NCBI RefSeq assembly: GCF_004011865.1
Contig: NZ_RKLP01000006.1
Coordinates: 186,001-250,000 of the forward strand
Origin: Prescottella agglutinans
GTDB taxonomy: Bacteria; Actinomycetota; Actinomycetes; Mycobacteriales; Mycobacteriaceae
DNA length: 64,000 bases
Reading direction: 5' to 3'
The position numbers were made by a program, and so were the translations under genes. Positions 28,445 to 37,230 of the stretch are shown piece by piece; the stretch's first letter is position 1, and every line of letters starts with the position of its first letter. The notes beneath the pieces are model-generated. The model saw only the letters and a list, made by a program, of their open reading frames with translations. It did no database searches and was not told the DNA's origin.

Positions 28445-29854
28445 ATGATGTCGACGCGGAGTGAAAGCGAGCCGACTTCCGCGGAATCCCGGCGCGAGGC
28501 GCCGTTCCTCGTCGCCACACTGGTGTCCATCGGGCTGGTGGTCGCCGTCGTGGGGAGCCTCGGAGCCCCGCTCATCACCGCGGTCGCCGCCGACTACGAC
28601 GTTTCGCTCGCTGCCGCGCAGTGGACACTGACCATCGCGCTGCTGTCCGGCGCGGTGACCACCCCGGTGTTGAGCCGACTCGGTTCCGGCGCGCGTCGTC
28701 GCGCCGTCGTGATCACCACGTTGGCGGTCGTCGCCGCTGGTAGCGCGCTGACGGCACTTCCGGTGCCCTTCTCGCTCCTGTTGATCGGGCGGGCGGCCCA
28801 GGGGGTCGGGCTGGGACTCACCGCGCTGATGATGGCCACGGCACGCGACCATCTGCCCGAAGAGCGATCGGCCCGGACGATCGGTCTGCTGTCGGTCGCG
28901 TCCACCGCCGGTATCGGGGTGGGCTATCCACTCGCGGGGTTGCTCACCGATTGGGCGGGCATCCGAGCGGCGTATGCGCTGGGGCTGATCGTCGCGGTGG
29001 CAGCGTTGATCGCCGCAATACTGGTCCTGCCCATCGCCCCGCCCCGATCCTCGGGCAGGGTGGACCTGCGCGGCGCGGTGCTGCTCACCGTCGCGCTGTC
29101 GGCGCTGCTCCTCGTGATCAGCCAGACGGATCTGTGGCGCCGGCACACCGCGGTCGCCTCCGGAGTCCTCGTGGCGTCGCTGCTCCTGCTGGCCGGATGG
29201 ACGGTCTTGGAGGCGCGAACCGACCATCCGCTCGTCGACATCCGGGCGCTGCGCCACCCGGCTGTGGCGTCGGCGAACCTGTCGATGCTGATCGGCGGCG
29301 CCGCCATGTATCTCCTGCTCAGCCTCATCACGCGGTACGTCCAGACTCCGGTGGAGGCGGGCTACGGATTCGGCCTGAGCACCTTCCAATCCGGGCTGGT
29401 GTTGGTGCCGTTTTCCCTGCTCGGGTTCGTCGCCGGCAGGTTCATGCCGATCCTGCGTCGACGGTTCAGCGCACGTGCCCTGCTGGCCGGGAGCGTCGTC
29501 GTCATCCTCGTCGCCTTCCTGGTGTTCGCGATCGCCAGGGGCCGTCTCGCCGAGTCCGTCGTCGCGATCAGCGTGCTCGGCATCGGGGTCGGTGCGTTCT
29601 CGGCCGCCATGCCGGCGGTCATCCTCGCTGCCACGCCGAAGGCCGAGACGGCCGGCGCGATGGGTGTCAACCAGGTCGTGCGCAGTGTCGGCTTCTCCAC
29701 AGGCAGTGCGTTGGGCGGGTTGATCCTCGCCGCCTACACCAGCGAAGTCTTCCCGAGTCAGTCCGGATACACCGTCGCGGCCGGGGTCGGCGCCGCGGTC
29801 ACCGCGCTCACTCTGCTCGTAGTTCTGGCGTACCGCCCGGACGCGGCCCGGTGA
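28445..29854 (+). CDS. MFS transporter, DHA2 (14-span) family
   Basis: A 469-residue exporter of the major facilitator superfamily. The SLAAAQWTLTIALLSGAV and LIGRAAQGVGLGLTALMMATARDHLPEERSA segments match the first spans and the motif-C-containing region used by proton-driven drug exporters. About 14 membrane segments are visible, the DHA2 number. It has no signal peptide and should sit in the inner membrane. The ATG has a TAGGCT six bases upstream and no ribosome site. Substrate cannot be predicted; family members export drugs, dyes and organic acids. It is divergent from the HTH_42 protein, which could conceivably be its regulator. Confidence 0.87.
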   Translation: MMSTRSESEPTSAESRREAPFLVATLVSIGLVVAVVGSLGAPLITAVAADYDVSLAAAQWTLTIALLSGAVTTPVLSRLGSGARRRAVVITTLAVVAAGSALTALPVPFSLLLIGRAAQGVGLGLTALMMATARDHLPEERSARTIGLLSVASTAGIGVGYPLAGLLTDWAGIRAAYALGLIVAVAALIAAILVLPIAPPRSSGRVDLRGAVLLTVALSALLLVISQTDLWRRHTAVASGVLVASLLLLAGWTVLEARTDHPLVDIRALRHPAVASANLSMLIGGAAMYLLLSLITRYVQTPVEAGYGFGLSTFQSGLVLVPFSLLGFVAGRFMPILRRRFSARALLAGSVVVILVAFLVFAIARGRLAESVVAISVLGIGVGAFSAAMPAVILAATPKAETAGAMGVNQVVRSVGFSTGSALGGLILAAYTSEVFPSQSGYTVAAGVGAAVTALTLLVVLAYRPDAAR

Positions 29855-29883
29855 CGACAATGCCGAATCGCGCACGCAAGAAA

Positions 29884-29897
29884 TGGAACGTGTTCTA
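29884..29897. promoter_or_regulatory. KstR-type operator
   Basis: TGGAACGTGTTCTA matches the KstR consensus TNNAACNNGTTNNA at every defined position. It overlaps a TAGTCT -10 (29896-29901) seven bases ahead of the next start codon. KstR represses cholesterol-catabolic genes in mycobacteria and rhodococci and releases DNA on binding a cholesterol-derived CoA ester. Confidence 0.6.
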
Positions 29898-29901
29898 GTC
29901 T
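29896..29901 (+). promoter_or_regulatory. Possible -10 of a leaderless promoter, KstR-site gene
   Basis: TAGTCT ends seven bases before the ATG at 29909 and is overlapped by the KstR-type palindrome, so binding would prevent initiation. No ribosome site is present. Confidence 0.4.
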
Positions 29902-29908
29902 CTGCCGA

Positions 29909-30766
29909 ATGGACGTGACATACGAGGGGACCAAGCGGGAAGTCGTCACCGACAAGGGGGTGCTGCGCTACCACGAGGCCGGTGACGGTCCGCCACTGTT
30001 GCTGTTGCACGGCTCGGGGATCGGTGTCAGCGGCTGGCGCAACTATCGCGGAAACCTGGAGGTGTTCGCGAAGCATTTCCGCTGCTACATCCTCGAGTTC
30101 CCGGGTTTCGGGGTGAGCGATCCGGTCGACGGGCATCCCGTCCTCACCGCGGCATCGTCGGTGATCCGTTTCATGGACGCGCTGGGCATCGAATCGGCTG
30201 CGATGATCGGAAATTCGATGGGCGGTGTCGTCGCGGCCAACGTGGCCATGCGGCATCCCCGACGGGTGAACAAACTCGTCGCGATCGGTGGCGTCGGCCC
30301 GAACATCTTCAGTCAGAACCCGAGTGAGGGCACCCGCCTGCTGCAGGACTTCGCGGACGCACCCAGTCGCGAGAAGCTGGTGCGCTGGCTCAGGTGCATG
30401 GTGCACGACCCGGCCGTGATCACCGAGGAACGGATCGAGGAGCGCTGGGAGACGGCCGGCGACCCGGCGTCGCACAAGACGCTCGCCGCGATGTACGGAT
30501 CGAAATCTTTTGCGGTGCAACAGCAGATGATGGCCCAGTCGGATGCGCCGCCGTACTGGTCGATGCTGCACAAGGTGCAGTGCCCGACCCTGCTGACCTG
30601 GGGGCGTGAGGACCGGCAGTGCCCGCCCGACATGGCGATGATCCCGATGAGGCTCATCCCGGACGCCGAACTGCACATCTTCCCGAAGTGCGGGCACTGG
30701 GTGATGATCGAGGCCAAGGAAGCCTTCGAGCGGGTCACGATCGAGTTCCTGCTCCGCGACGAGTAG
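29909..30766 (+). CDS. Alpha/beta hydrolase of the meta-cleavage-product hydrolase type, putative KstR regulon
   Basis: A 285-residue hydrolase. LLLLHGSGIGVSGWRNYRGN (about 31-50) is the oxyanion loop, Ser103 in GNSMGG is the nucleophile, Asp235 in WGREDRQCPP the acid and His263 in KCGHWVMIE the base. The G-N-S-M-G-G motif and the HG-G-P-like loop are those of C-C bond hydrolases such as HsaD, BphD and MhpC, which cleave meta-fission products of ring degradation. A KstR-type operator overlaps its leaderless promoter, so a role in sterol breakdown is likely, perhaps as a paralogue of HsaD. No other cholesterol-ring genes flank it. Confidence 0.85.
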   Translation: MDVTYEGTKREVVTDKGVLRYHEAGDGPPLLLLHGSGIGVSGWRNYRGNLEVFAKHFRCYILEFPGFGVSDPVDGHPVLTAASSVIRFMDALGIESAAMIGNSMGGVVAANVAMRHPRRVNKLVAIGGVGPNIFSQNPSEGTRLLQDFADAPSREKLVRWLRCMVHDPAVITEERIEERWETAGDPASHKTLAAMYGSKSFAVQQQMMAQSDAPPYWSMLHKVQCPTLLTWGREDRQCPPDMAMIPMRLIPDAELHIFPKCGHWVMIEAKEAFERVTIEFLLRDE

Positions 30767-30785
30767 GTCGGCGGAGGCCGCGGGC

Positions 30786-30811
30786 CGCCCGTTGCGGAAA
30801 CCGAACGGGCG
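30786..30811 (+). terminator. Terminator-like hairpin after the hydrolase
   Basis: CGCCCGTT, ten bases, AACGGGCG, with an inner CGG/CCG pair around AAA that lengthens the stem after one bulged G. It lies 20 bases past the hydrolase stop. There is no U-run, as usual for high-GC actinobacteria. Confidence 0.5.
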
Positions 30812-30858
30812 CCCCCGAGTGTGTGGAAGTATCGCGGCACCGAACTGGAGGAGGGGCC

Positions 30859-31638
30859 GTGAGCCGCACGATCATCCGAACGGCCGGCATCGCCGCTGCC
30901 GCCGTGATCGCGACCGTGGGGCTGAGCGGTTGCCGGGCGCCCGATACGCCCCCTGGATGGTCGAGTTACACCATCGAGCGCGGCGGACACACTGCTCTGG
31001 TGTACCGCCCACCCGGTGTCGCCGGCCCCCTGGACGGTTGGGTCAGCCCGGGTGGATCGTCGCGGACCTACGACTTCGTGTTCACGCCCACGGCCGAGTA
31101 CGTTCTCACCTCGCCCACGCAACCCGAGGACCAGTTCGACTGGAACAAGCTCCCCGGCTTCTCGGACTGCGGCGACTTCGACCTCGCCCGCAACGGCGCG
31201 ATGTTCGGTTGGCGGTGGCGCACCGACACTTCACCCCAGGTCCTCGAACTCGTGCCCTACGCCAACGCCGACGGTGTGCACCAGTACCCGGACGGCCCGC
31301 TCGTGACCCTCGACCGCGACGACCTCGCAGCCGAGGAGCCCCTGCGGTATTCGATCGAGATCGACGGGTCCGCCTACCGATTCGCGATCGACGGCACCAT
31401 CCGTGGTCGGGAAATCCACGAGACGGCCGGGCTGCCTCGCTCCTGTCCGGCGAGCCCCGCCGATGCGGGCAAGTGGTACTCCGGCTTCTACTTCGGAGGC
31501 ACGTCCACCGCCCCGTCGCGGATGTACGCCTACGTGCGCGAAACCGTGGACGGCTCGGTGCCCGGCGGTGGTTCCCTCGGCTCGAGCGGTTCGATCCTCG
31601 GCGGGATCGAACCCGGCCTGGGTTCTCTCCTCCAGTAG
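30859..31638 (+). CDS. Putative lipoprotein of unknown function
   Basis: A 259-residue protein with a lipoprotein signal peptide ending GLSGC, so Cys25 would be acylated and the protein anchored outside the membrane. The GTG start follows GGAGGAGGGG. The body is acidic and rich in Tyr, Trp, Gly and Asp. It includes ARNGAMFGWRWRTDTSPQVLEL and SYRFAIDGTIRG-like beta segments, GKWYSGFYFGGTSTAPSRMYAYV, and a Gly/Ser tail. It looks like a beta-sandwich or sugar-binding type protein, but I do not recognise the family. Confidence 0.75.
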   Translation: MSRTIIRTAGIAAAAVIATVGLSGCRAPDTPPGWSSYTIERGGHTALVYRPPGVAGPLDGWVSPGGSSRTYDFVFTPTAEYVLTSPTQPEDQFDWNKLPGFSDCGDFDLARNGAMFGWRWRTDTSPQVLELVPYANADGVHQYPDGPLVTLDRDDLAAEEPLRYSIEIDGSAYRFAIDGTIRGREIHETAGLPRSCPASPADAGKWYSGFYFGGTSTAPSRMYAYVRETVDGSVPGGGSLGSSGSILGGIEPGLGSLLQ

Positions 31639-31659
31639 CCGCGCACGGGCGAGATAGTC

Positions 31660-32340
31660 CTAATTCGACTGCGGTGTCCACGATTTCGCGTAGGAGTCCA
31701 CCATCTCCTGGCCCGTGCGACTGCCGATCGTGTGCATGAGGACGTCCGTCGCGGCTCGCACGCCGTCCGGTCCTGCACTCCGGAACGGGGCCAGGTCCAG
31801 CGGGGGCAGGATCTCGACGCTCACCCGACGCCGCCACTGCGCGATCGAGGTATCATCCCCGGTTCCGGTGATGGCGACAGGGAGGAGGGGCGCACCGGTT
31901 TCCATCGCCACGCGCACCGCGCCTGTCCGGCCCCGGTAGAGGCGGCCGTCCGGTGAGCGGGTCCCCTCCGGGTGGATTCCCCACGCGCCGCCTCCGCGGA
32001 CTATCCCGACTGCGGACTCGATCGCCGGTGCCGCCGCGGACCCGCCCGCGCGATCGACGGGTACCTGACCGAGCGCCGAGAAGAACCGCCGACGGAGCGC
32101 TCCGGCGATGCCGGCGCCGTCGAAGTACTCCGACTTCGCGAGGAAGACCGTAGGCCGCCGCGCGGCGAGCGTCAGATAGAACGAATCGAGCACTGCCAGG
32201 TGGTTCGCCGCGAGGATGACCGGCCCGCGTCGCGGCACGTGCTCACGGCCCCGGATTCTCGGCCGTCCGATCAGGTGCAGCGCGGGTCCGATCAGCAGAT
32301 AGCGGCACAGCAGGTAGGTGCATGTCGTGGATGAGCGCAT
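31660..32340 (-). CDS. Lysophospholipid acyltransferase (PlsC family)
   Basis: A 226-residue acyltransferase. The catalytic NHxxxxD is at 46-52 (NHLAVLD), and the substrate motif HPEGTR at 123-128 fits acylation of 1-acylglycerol-3-phosphate or a similar acceptor. An N-terminal hydrophobic segment anchors it to the membrane face. The ATG at 32340 lies inside the first of two palindromes shared with the divergent TetR gene. The earlier GTG start would lie within the operator, so the ATG is preferred. No ribosome site is visible, so it may be leaderless. Confidence 0.87.
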   Translation of the reverse strand: MRSSTTCTYLLCRYLLIGPALHLIGRPRIRGREHVPRRGPVILAANHLAVLDSFYLTLAARRPTVFLAKSEYFDGAGIAGALRRRFFSALGQVPVDRAGGSAAAPAIESAVGIVRGGGAWGIHPEGTRSPDGRLYRGRTGAVRVAMETGAPLLPVAITGTGDDTSIAQWRRRVSVEILPPLDLAPFRSAGPDGVRAATDVLMHTIGSRTGQEMVDSYAKSWTPQSN

Positions 32341-32375
32341 AGACACTGTCTACATCGCGATAGGAGACACTGTCT
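32340..32375. promoter_or_regulatory. Twin TetR-type palindromes between plsC and its regulator
   Basis: TAGACACTGTCTA (32340-32352, perfect) and AGACACTGTCT (32365-32375, perfect), centres 24 bases apart. The first covers the plsC start codon and the second ends two bases before the TetR GTG. One repressor could therefore control both genes. Confidence 0.75.
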
Positions 32376-32377
32376 AC

Positions 32378-32932
32378 GTGACGATCGAAGGAACACGAGA
32401 AGCGCTGGTGAGAGCGGGCGTCGAATTGCTCGAGGAAACCGGTTCGGCCGACGTCGGACTGCGGGCGATCGCCCGCCGGGCCGGCGTCTCCCACGGAGCG
32501 CCGCGGCGCTGGTTTCCCACGCACCGAAGCCTGCTCGCGGCGATCGCCGAGGTAGGCTTGGCCGATCTCGCGACGGCGCTGACCGAGGCGGCCGGACGTC
32601 CCGGGCACGAGTTGGCCGACGTGGCCGAGGCCTATGTGGAGTTCGCGGTGCGGCGGCCGGCGATGTTCACGCTCGTCTTCCGGCACGATCTGCTCGAAGG
32701 GTCGGGCGCCGAACTGCGGAATGTGTCGCGACCGTTGTTCCGTTGGCTGGTCGCGATGGTCGAGAAAAAGACGGGCAGCGGGGATCCCGAGGGCGATGCG
32801 GCGGCGCTGTGGGTCGGTGTGCACGGCATCGCGACGCTTGCGTCGACGGGGTCGCTCGAGCTCGCGGTCGAGGGGGTCGACCGCCGTGCACTGATCGGCC
32901 GGGTGGTGCGAAACAGTCTGTCGTCGAGGTGA
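32378..32932 (+). CDS. TetR-family repressor with WHG-type C-terminal domain
   Basis: A 184-residue TetR protein. The helix-turn-helix spans about 24-46 (VGLRAIARRAGVSHGAPRRWF), and the C-terminal domain has the AALWVGVHGIATLAST motif (W-x-x-x-H-G), matching the TetR_C_33/WHG type. The GTG at 32378 was chosen over the longer frame at 32318, which would include the operators. Start and operator together imply a leaderless or nearly leaderless gene that represses itself and plsC. Its inducer is unknown; an acyl-CoA or lipid would fit the target. Confidence 0.88.
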   Translation: MTIEGTREALVRAGVELLEETGSADVGLRAIARRAGVSHGAPRRWFPTHRSLLAAIAEVGLADLATALTEAAGRPGHELADVAEAYVEFAVRRPAMFTLVFRHDLLEGSGAELRNVSRPLFRWLVAMVEKKTGSGDPEGDAAALWVGVHGIATLASTGSLELAVEGVDRRALIGRVVRNSLSSR

Positions 32933-33080
32933 TGACACGCTCGGTGGTACGCATGTCGAACCGGGTGGCAGGATGGGGTTCCGGAACTCGTCCCCGTCGG
33001 ACACCTGCACGGGGGCTGCCTCTGAGGTGAGTGCTGTGCAGCAACGAAGGCCCCACACCCGCGACGGGTCGGCATGAACG

Positions 33081-36000
33081 ATGGCCGGCAACGATCCGTT
33101 CGCGACGCAGCACGACGCGACCCCGTCGGTGGTGTCGGAGTTGGACCGCGCCGGGTTCGCCGATGCGACCGAGATCGGGCGGGGCGGCTTCGGCGTCGTC
33201 TCACCGAGGCGACCCTGGACCGCACCGTGGCCGTCAAGGTGCTCACCGCGGACCTCGACGAAGAGAATCGGACGCGTTTCGTGCGGGAGCAGCGGGCGAT
33301 GGGTCGGCTGACCGGGCACCCCAACATCGTCAACGTCCTGCAGGTCGGCACCACCGCGAGCGGCCTGCCCTACATCGTGATGCCCTATCACTCACAGCGC
33401 TCGCTCGACGTGCGGATTCGCGACCACGGCCCGCTGCCGCTCGAGCAGGCGCTACAGCTCGGCGTGAAGCTGGCCGGCGCGGTGGAGTCCGCGCACCGGC
33501 TCGGCATCTTGCATCGCGACGTCAAGCCGGCGAACGTCATCCTCACCGACTACGGCGAGCCGGCGCTGGCCGACTTCGGCATCGCACACCTGCCCGACGG
33601 ATTCGAGACGGCAGCCGGCACATTCGCTGCCACTCCTGCGTTCACCGCGCCCGAGGTCCTGAGCGGTGGCCCGCCCAGTGCCGCCGCGGACGTCTACGGT
33701 CTCGGCGCCACGGTGTTCTGCGCCCTCACCGGCCACGCGGCCTTCGAACGCCGGAGCGGCGAGCAGGTCGTCGCGCAGTTCCTGCGCGTCACCTCGGAGC
33801 CCATCCCGGACCTGCGCGAACTCGACGTCCCCGACGACGTGGCCGCCGCCGTCGAGCGGGCCATGTCCGCCGATCCGGACGCCCGCCACACGGCCGGGCA
33901 GCTCGGCGACGCGCTGCGTGAGATCCAGTTCCGCCACGGACTCCCGGTCGACGAGATGGCCCTGCAGTCCCCGTCCGGTCCGAGGCACGGCGATCGTCGT
34001 CCGTCGACGAGCGGCGGGCTCCCTCCGACCGGGCCCTCGGCGCGGGGCCGGAAGGGAAACCTACCCGCGGATCTGACCAGCTTCGTCAACCGGCGCAACG
34101 AACTGGCCGAAGCGAAGGAGCTGCTGTCGTCCGCTCGGCTGGTGACGCTCACCGGAATAGGTGGCGTCGGGAAGACCCGCCTCGCGCTGCGGATCGCGAC
34201 CAGTGTCCAGCGTGCATTCGGTGACGGGGCGTGGCTGGTCGAGTTGGCCGACCTCCACGACGAGTCGCTGGTGGTCGGCGTGGTGGCGGCCGCCCTCGGA
34301 CTGAAGTCCTTCTCTCGAGACCCGCTGCAGACGGTCCTCACGGAGTTTCTCGAATCGCGCCAGACCCTGCTGGTGCTCGACAACTGCGAGCAGGTGATCG
34401 ACTCGGTCGCGGATCTGGCGGAGGCGATGCTCAAGTACTGCCCCGATCTCCGTATCGTCGCCACCAGCCGGGAGGCGCTCGGCGTCCGCGGGGAGGCGAC
34501 ACTGCGCGTTCCGCCGCTCAGTGCGCCGGCCCCCGACCGCCAACTCGACCTCGCGGCTCTACCCGGCTACGACGCGGTGACGCTGTTCGTCGAACGCGCC
34601 GTCGCGGTTCTACCGGAGTTCGCGCTCACGGAGGACAACATGGCCGCGGTGGCCGGCATCTGCCACCGGCTCGAGGGGTTGCCGCTGCCGATCGAACTGG
34701 CGGCGGGGCGTCTCCGGGCGCTGGCGCCCGAGCAGATCCTGCAACGGCTCACCGATCGATACGCTCTGCTGACCCATGGCGGGCGGGCCGCCCCGACCCG
34801 GCAGCAGACCCTCCGGTTGTGTGTCGACTGGAGTCACGACTTGTGCACGCCCGAGGAGCAGCAGTTGTGGGCCCGTCTGTCCGTGTTCGCCGGCAGCTTC
34901 GAGCTCACCGCGGTGGAACAGGTCTGCGGCGCCGACCTGAGGCCGGGCGAACTGCTCGACCTGGTCGCGTCGCTGGTGGAGAAGTCGATCCTGATTCACG
35001 AGGGGGCGGCGACCGCAGGGCGATACGGGCTCCTGGACACCATCCGCGAGTACGGTCTCGAGAAGTTGGCGGAGTCCGGCGAGTACGCCCGCATGCGCCG
35101 GCGCCATCGGGATTGGTACGAGCGCCTGGCGCTGCAGTCGGGAGCCGACTGGATCGGACCCCACCAGCTGGACTGGATCACCCGCCTGAAACTGGATCAG
35201 CAGAACCTTCGTGAGGCACTGGATGCCTGCACTGCGGAGCCTCGTGAGGTGGCGGTCGGCATGCGCATCACGGCCGCGCTGTATCCGTTCTGGCTCATCA
35301 CCGGGCAGATCAACGAGGGCGCCCGCTGGACCGAACGATTGCTGACCGTCGAGGGAGCTCCGCGCGGCGCGGACTGGGTGCGTGCCGTGGGCCTCGGCGC
35401 AGCGCTCAACGGATTCCGGAGCGACATCGAGACCGGCGCCCGATGGGTCGAGTGGGCGCGCGCAGCGGCAGCGGGCGCGGACGACCCGAGCGCTACCGGG
35501 ACCGTGCTGTATGCCGCCGGTGTCCTGGCGTTGGGCGCCAATGACATGTCCACCGCAGCAACCTGTTTCGATGCCGCACTGGAGGCGTGCCCGACCGAGG
35601 ACCACCTCCTGCAGGTCATCACTTTGACCGGTGCCGAGGTGACCTGGGGGCTGCTCGGACAACCGGAGAGAGCGGCCGACTACCTCGAACTGGTGCTGGA
35701 CATCACCGAGCCGCGCGGCGAGCTCGCATTCCGGTCGTGGGCCGTGCGGACGCTCGGCCTGGCGGTGTGGTCGACGGATCCGGAGCGGGCCGTCGCGCTG
35801 CTGGAGCAGGCGCTGCGGCTGTCCCGGTCCGTCGACAACTCGTTCGGCGCCGCACCGAGCCTCGAGGGCCTGGCCTGGATCGCCGCGGCCGATGGGGACT
35901 ACGCGAGGTCTGCGGTGTTACTGGGCCACGCCCAGGGCATGCGGCAGACGGTGGGCCTGCCGGACATCGCAATCCCGGGCCTGCGCGCACAGCACGACGA

Positions 36001-36349
36001 GTGTGAGCGACGGACCCGGCGGGCGCTCGGGAACAAGGCGTACGACGCGAGCTACCGAAAGGGTGCGTCCGCGAGCTTCGCTGAGGCCGTGGCCTACTCG
36101 TTGGGCGAATCCATCGAGGCCCCCGAGCCGTCCCGGCCACCGGCCGCCACGGACAAGACGACCCTGACCCGACGCGAGATGCAGGTCGCCGACCTCGTCG
36201 CCGAGGGGCTGACCAACAGTGCCATCGCTGCCAAGCTGGTCATCTCGCAACGGACCGCTGAGGGGCACGTCGAGCACATCCTCGCCAAGCTGGGATTTAC
36301 CTCGCGCACCCAGATTGCCGCTTGGATCGTCGATCGCAGTAGGGGCTGA
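33081..36349 (+). pseudogene. Kinase - STAND ATPase - LuxR fusion protein, frameshifted
   Basis: Translated with one frame change this is a 1091-residue regulator: a Ser/Thr kinase domain (about 30-300), a STAND/MalT-type NTPase with GIGGVGKTRL, a TPR-like helical region, and a C-terminal LuxR helix-turn-helix (LTRREMQVADLVAEGLTNSAIA). The layout is that of PknK plus a DNA-binding end. The frame breaks at 33201-33202, inside the kinase glycine-rich loop. EIGRGGFGVV is read in frame 1, and TEATLDRTVAVKVL in the next. Two bases remain where three codons (YRC in relatives) are expected, so seven bases have probably been lost. LHRDVKPAN and DFG remain intact downstream. Confidence 0.75.
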
Positions 36350-36392
36350 GTGCCGCGTGCCGCGCGCGAGGTGCCGTGTGCACGGCTCTCGC

Positions 36393-37127
36393 TCAGACCG
36401 GCGGCCGCAGGGCCGCGAACTCGTCGGTCACCCGCAGTCGCGAGTCCGTGAAGCGGTAGAGGGCGGCGGGTCGGCCGCCGGTGCGCCCCGATCGGGCGGT
36501 GTTGCCGGTGGCGGTGATGACACCGCGACGGGTCAGGACTCTCTGCAGGTTCGTCGTATCCACCTGGTAACCGAGAGCGGCGCAATAGATTTCGCGCAGT
36601 GTCGACATGGTGAACTCGTCGGGCGCCAGGGCGAACGCGATGTTGGTGTACGACAGTTTCGCGGCCAGGCGCGTGCGCGCGTGCTCGACCACCGTCCCGT
36701 GGTCGAACGACATCTCCGGGAGCGCGGAGAGCGGATGCCACGCCGTGTCCGACGGCAGTTGAGGATCGGCGGGGAGGGGCACCAGACCCAGGTAAGTAGA
36801 GGCGATCCGGCGGTCGCCGGGGACACGGCGGGGATCACTGAACACCGACAGTTGCTCGAGGTGGGCCACCTCGCGGACGTCGACCTTCTCGGCCAACTGC
36901 CGACGGGCCGAGGTCTTGAGATCCTCGTCGTCGCGGAGTGTCCCGCCCGGGAGCGACCAGGTGCCCTTCTGGGGATCGAGAGCGCGCTGCCACAGCAGCA
37001 CCATCAGTTCGTCTCCGCGGCACCCGTTGGGGCCGTGATGGCCGTCACCTGCGGTGATGGTTCCAGTCGCCGGCCGAACCTGGAACACCGCGGTGAGTAC
37101 TTCGTGGACGGTGCTACCATGTGGCAT
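36393..37127 (-). CDS. nrtR: Nudix-type NAD biosynthesis regulator (NrtR/NadR family)
   Basis: A 244-residue protein with an N-terminal Nudix domain (about 15-150; [26 protein letters not shown] is a degenerate Nudix box lacking part of the REXXEE core) and a C-terminal winged helix ([28 protein letters not shown]). Such NrtR proteins bind ADP-ribose or related compounds and repress NAD synthesis genes. It is divergent from nadABC with a 23-bp palindrome between them. The ATG at 37127 follows AGGATCG. Loss of the Nudix catalytic residues is normal for NrtR regulators. Confidence 0.88.
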   Translation of the reverse strand: MPHGSTVHEVLTAVFQVRPATGTITAGDGHHGPNGCRGDELMVLLWQRALDPQKGTWSLPGGTLRDDEDLKTSARRQLAEKVDVREVAHLEQLSVFSDPRRVPGDRRIASTYLGLVPLPADPQLPSDTAWHPLSALPEMSFDHGTVVEHARTRLAAKLSYTNIAFALAPDEFTMSTLREIYCAALGYQVDTTNLQRVLTRRGVITATGNTARSGRTGGRPAALYRFTDSRLRVTDEFAALRPPV

Positions 37128-37150
37128 GTTTTCGATCCTAAGTCGAAAAC
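37128..37150. promoter_or_regulatory. Palindrome between nrtR and nadA
   Basis: GTTTTCGA, seven bases, TCGAAAAC: a perfect 8-bp-arm inverted repeat directly before the nrtR start codon and 81 bases before nadA. It fits an NrtR operator controlling both directions. Confidence 0.65.
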
Positions 37151-37230
37151 CTCGATTTCGGAAATTCGGGCCAGCCCGCCCGGGTTGTAGTGACGGAGCC
37201 GTCGAACAGGCTTCGAAAGAAGGAGTGGCC

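Noticed and set aside
28352-30697. A 781-codon open frame on the minus strand opposite the MFS and hydrolase genes
   Set aside because: The product is a low-complexity string rich in Arg, Asp, His and Gln with no domain. It runs antisense to two genes with complete motifs and arises from high GC at third positions.
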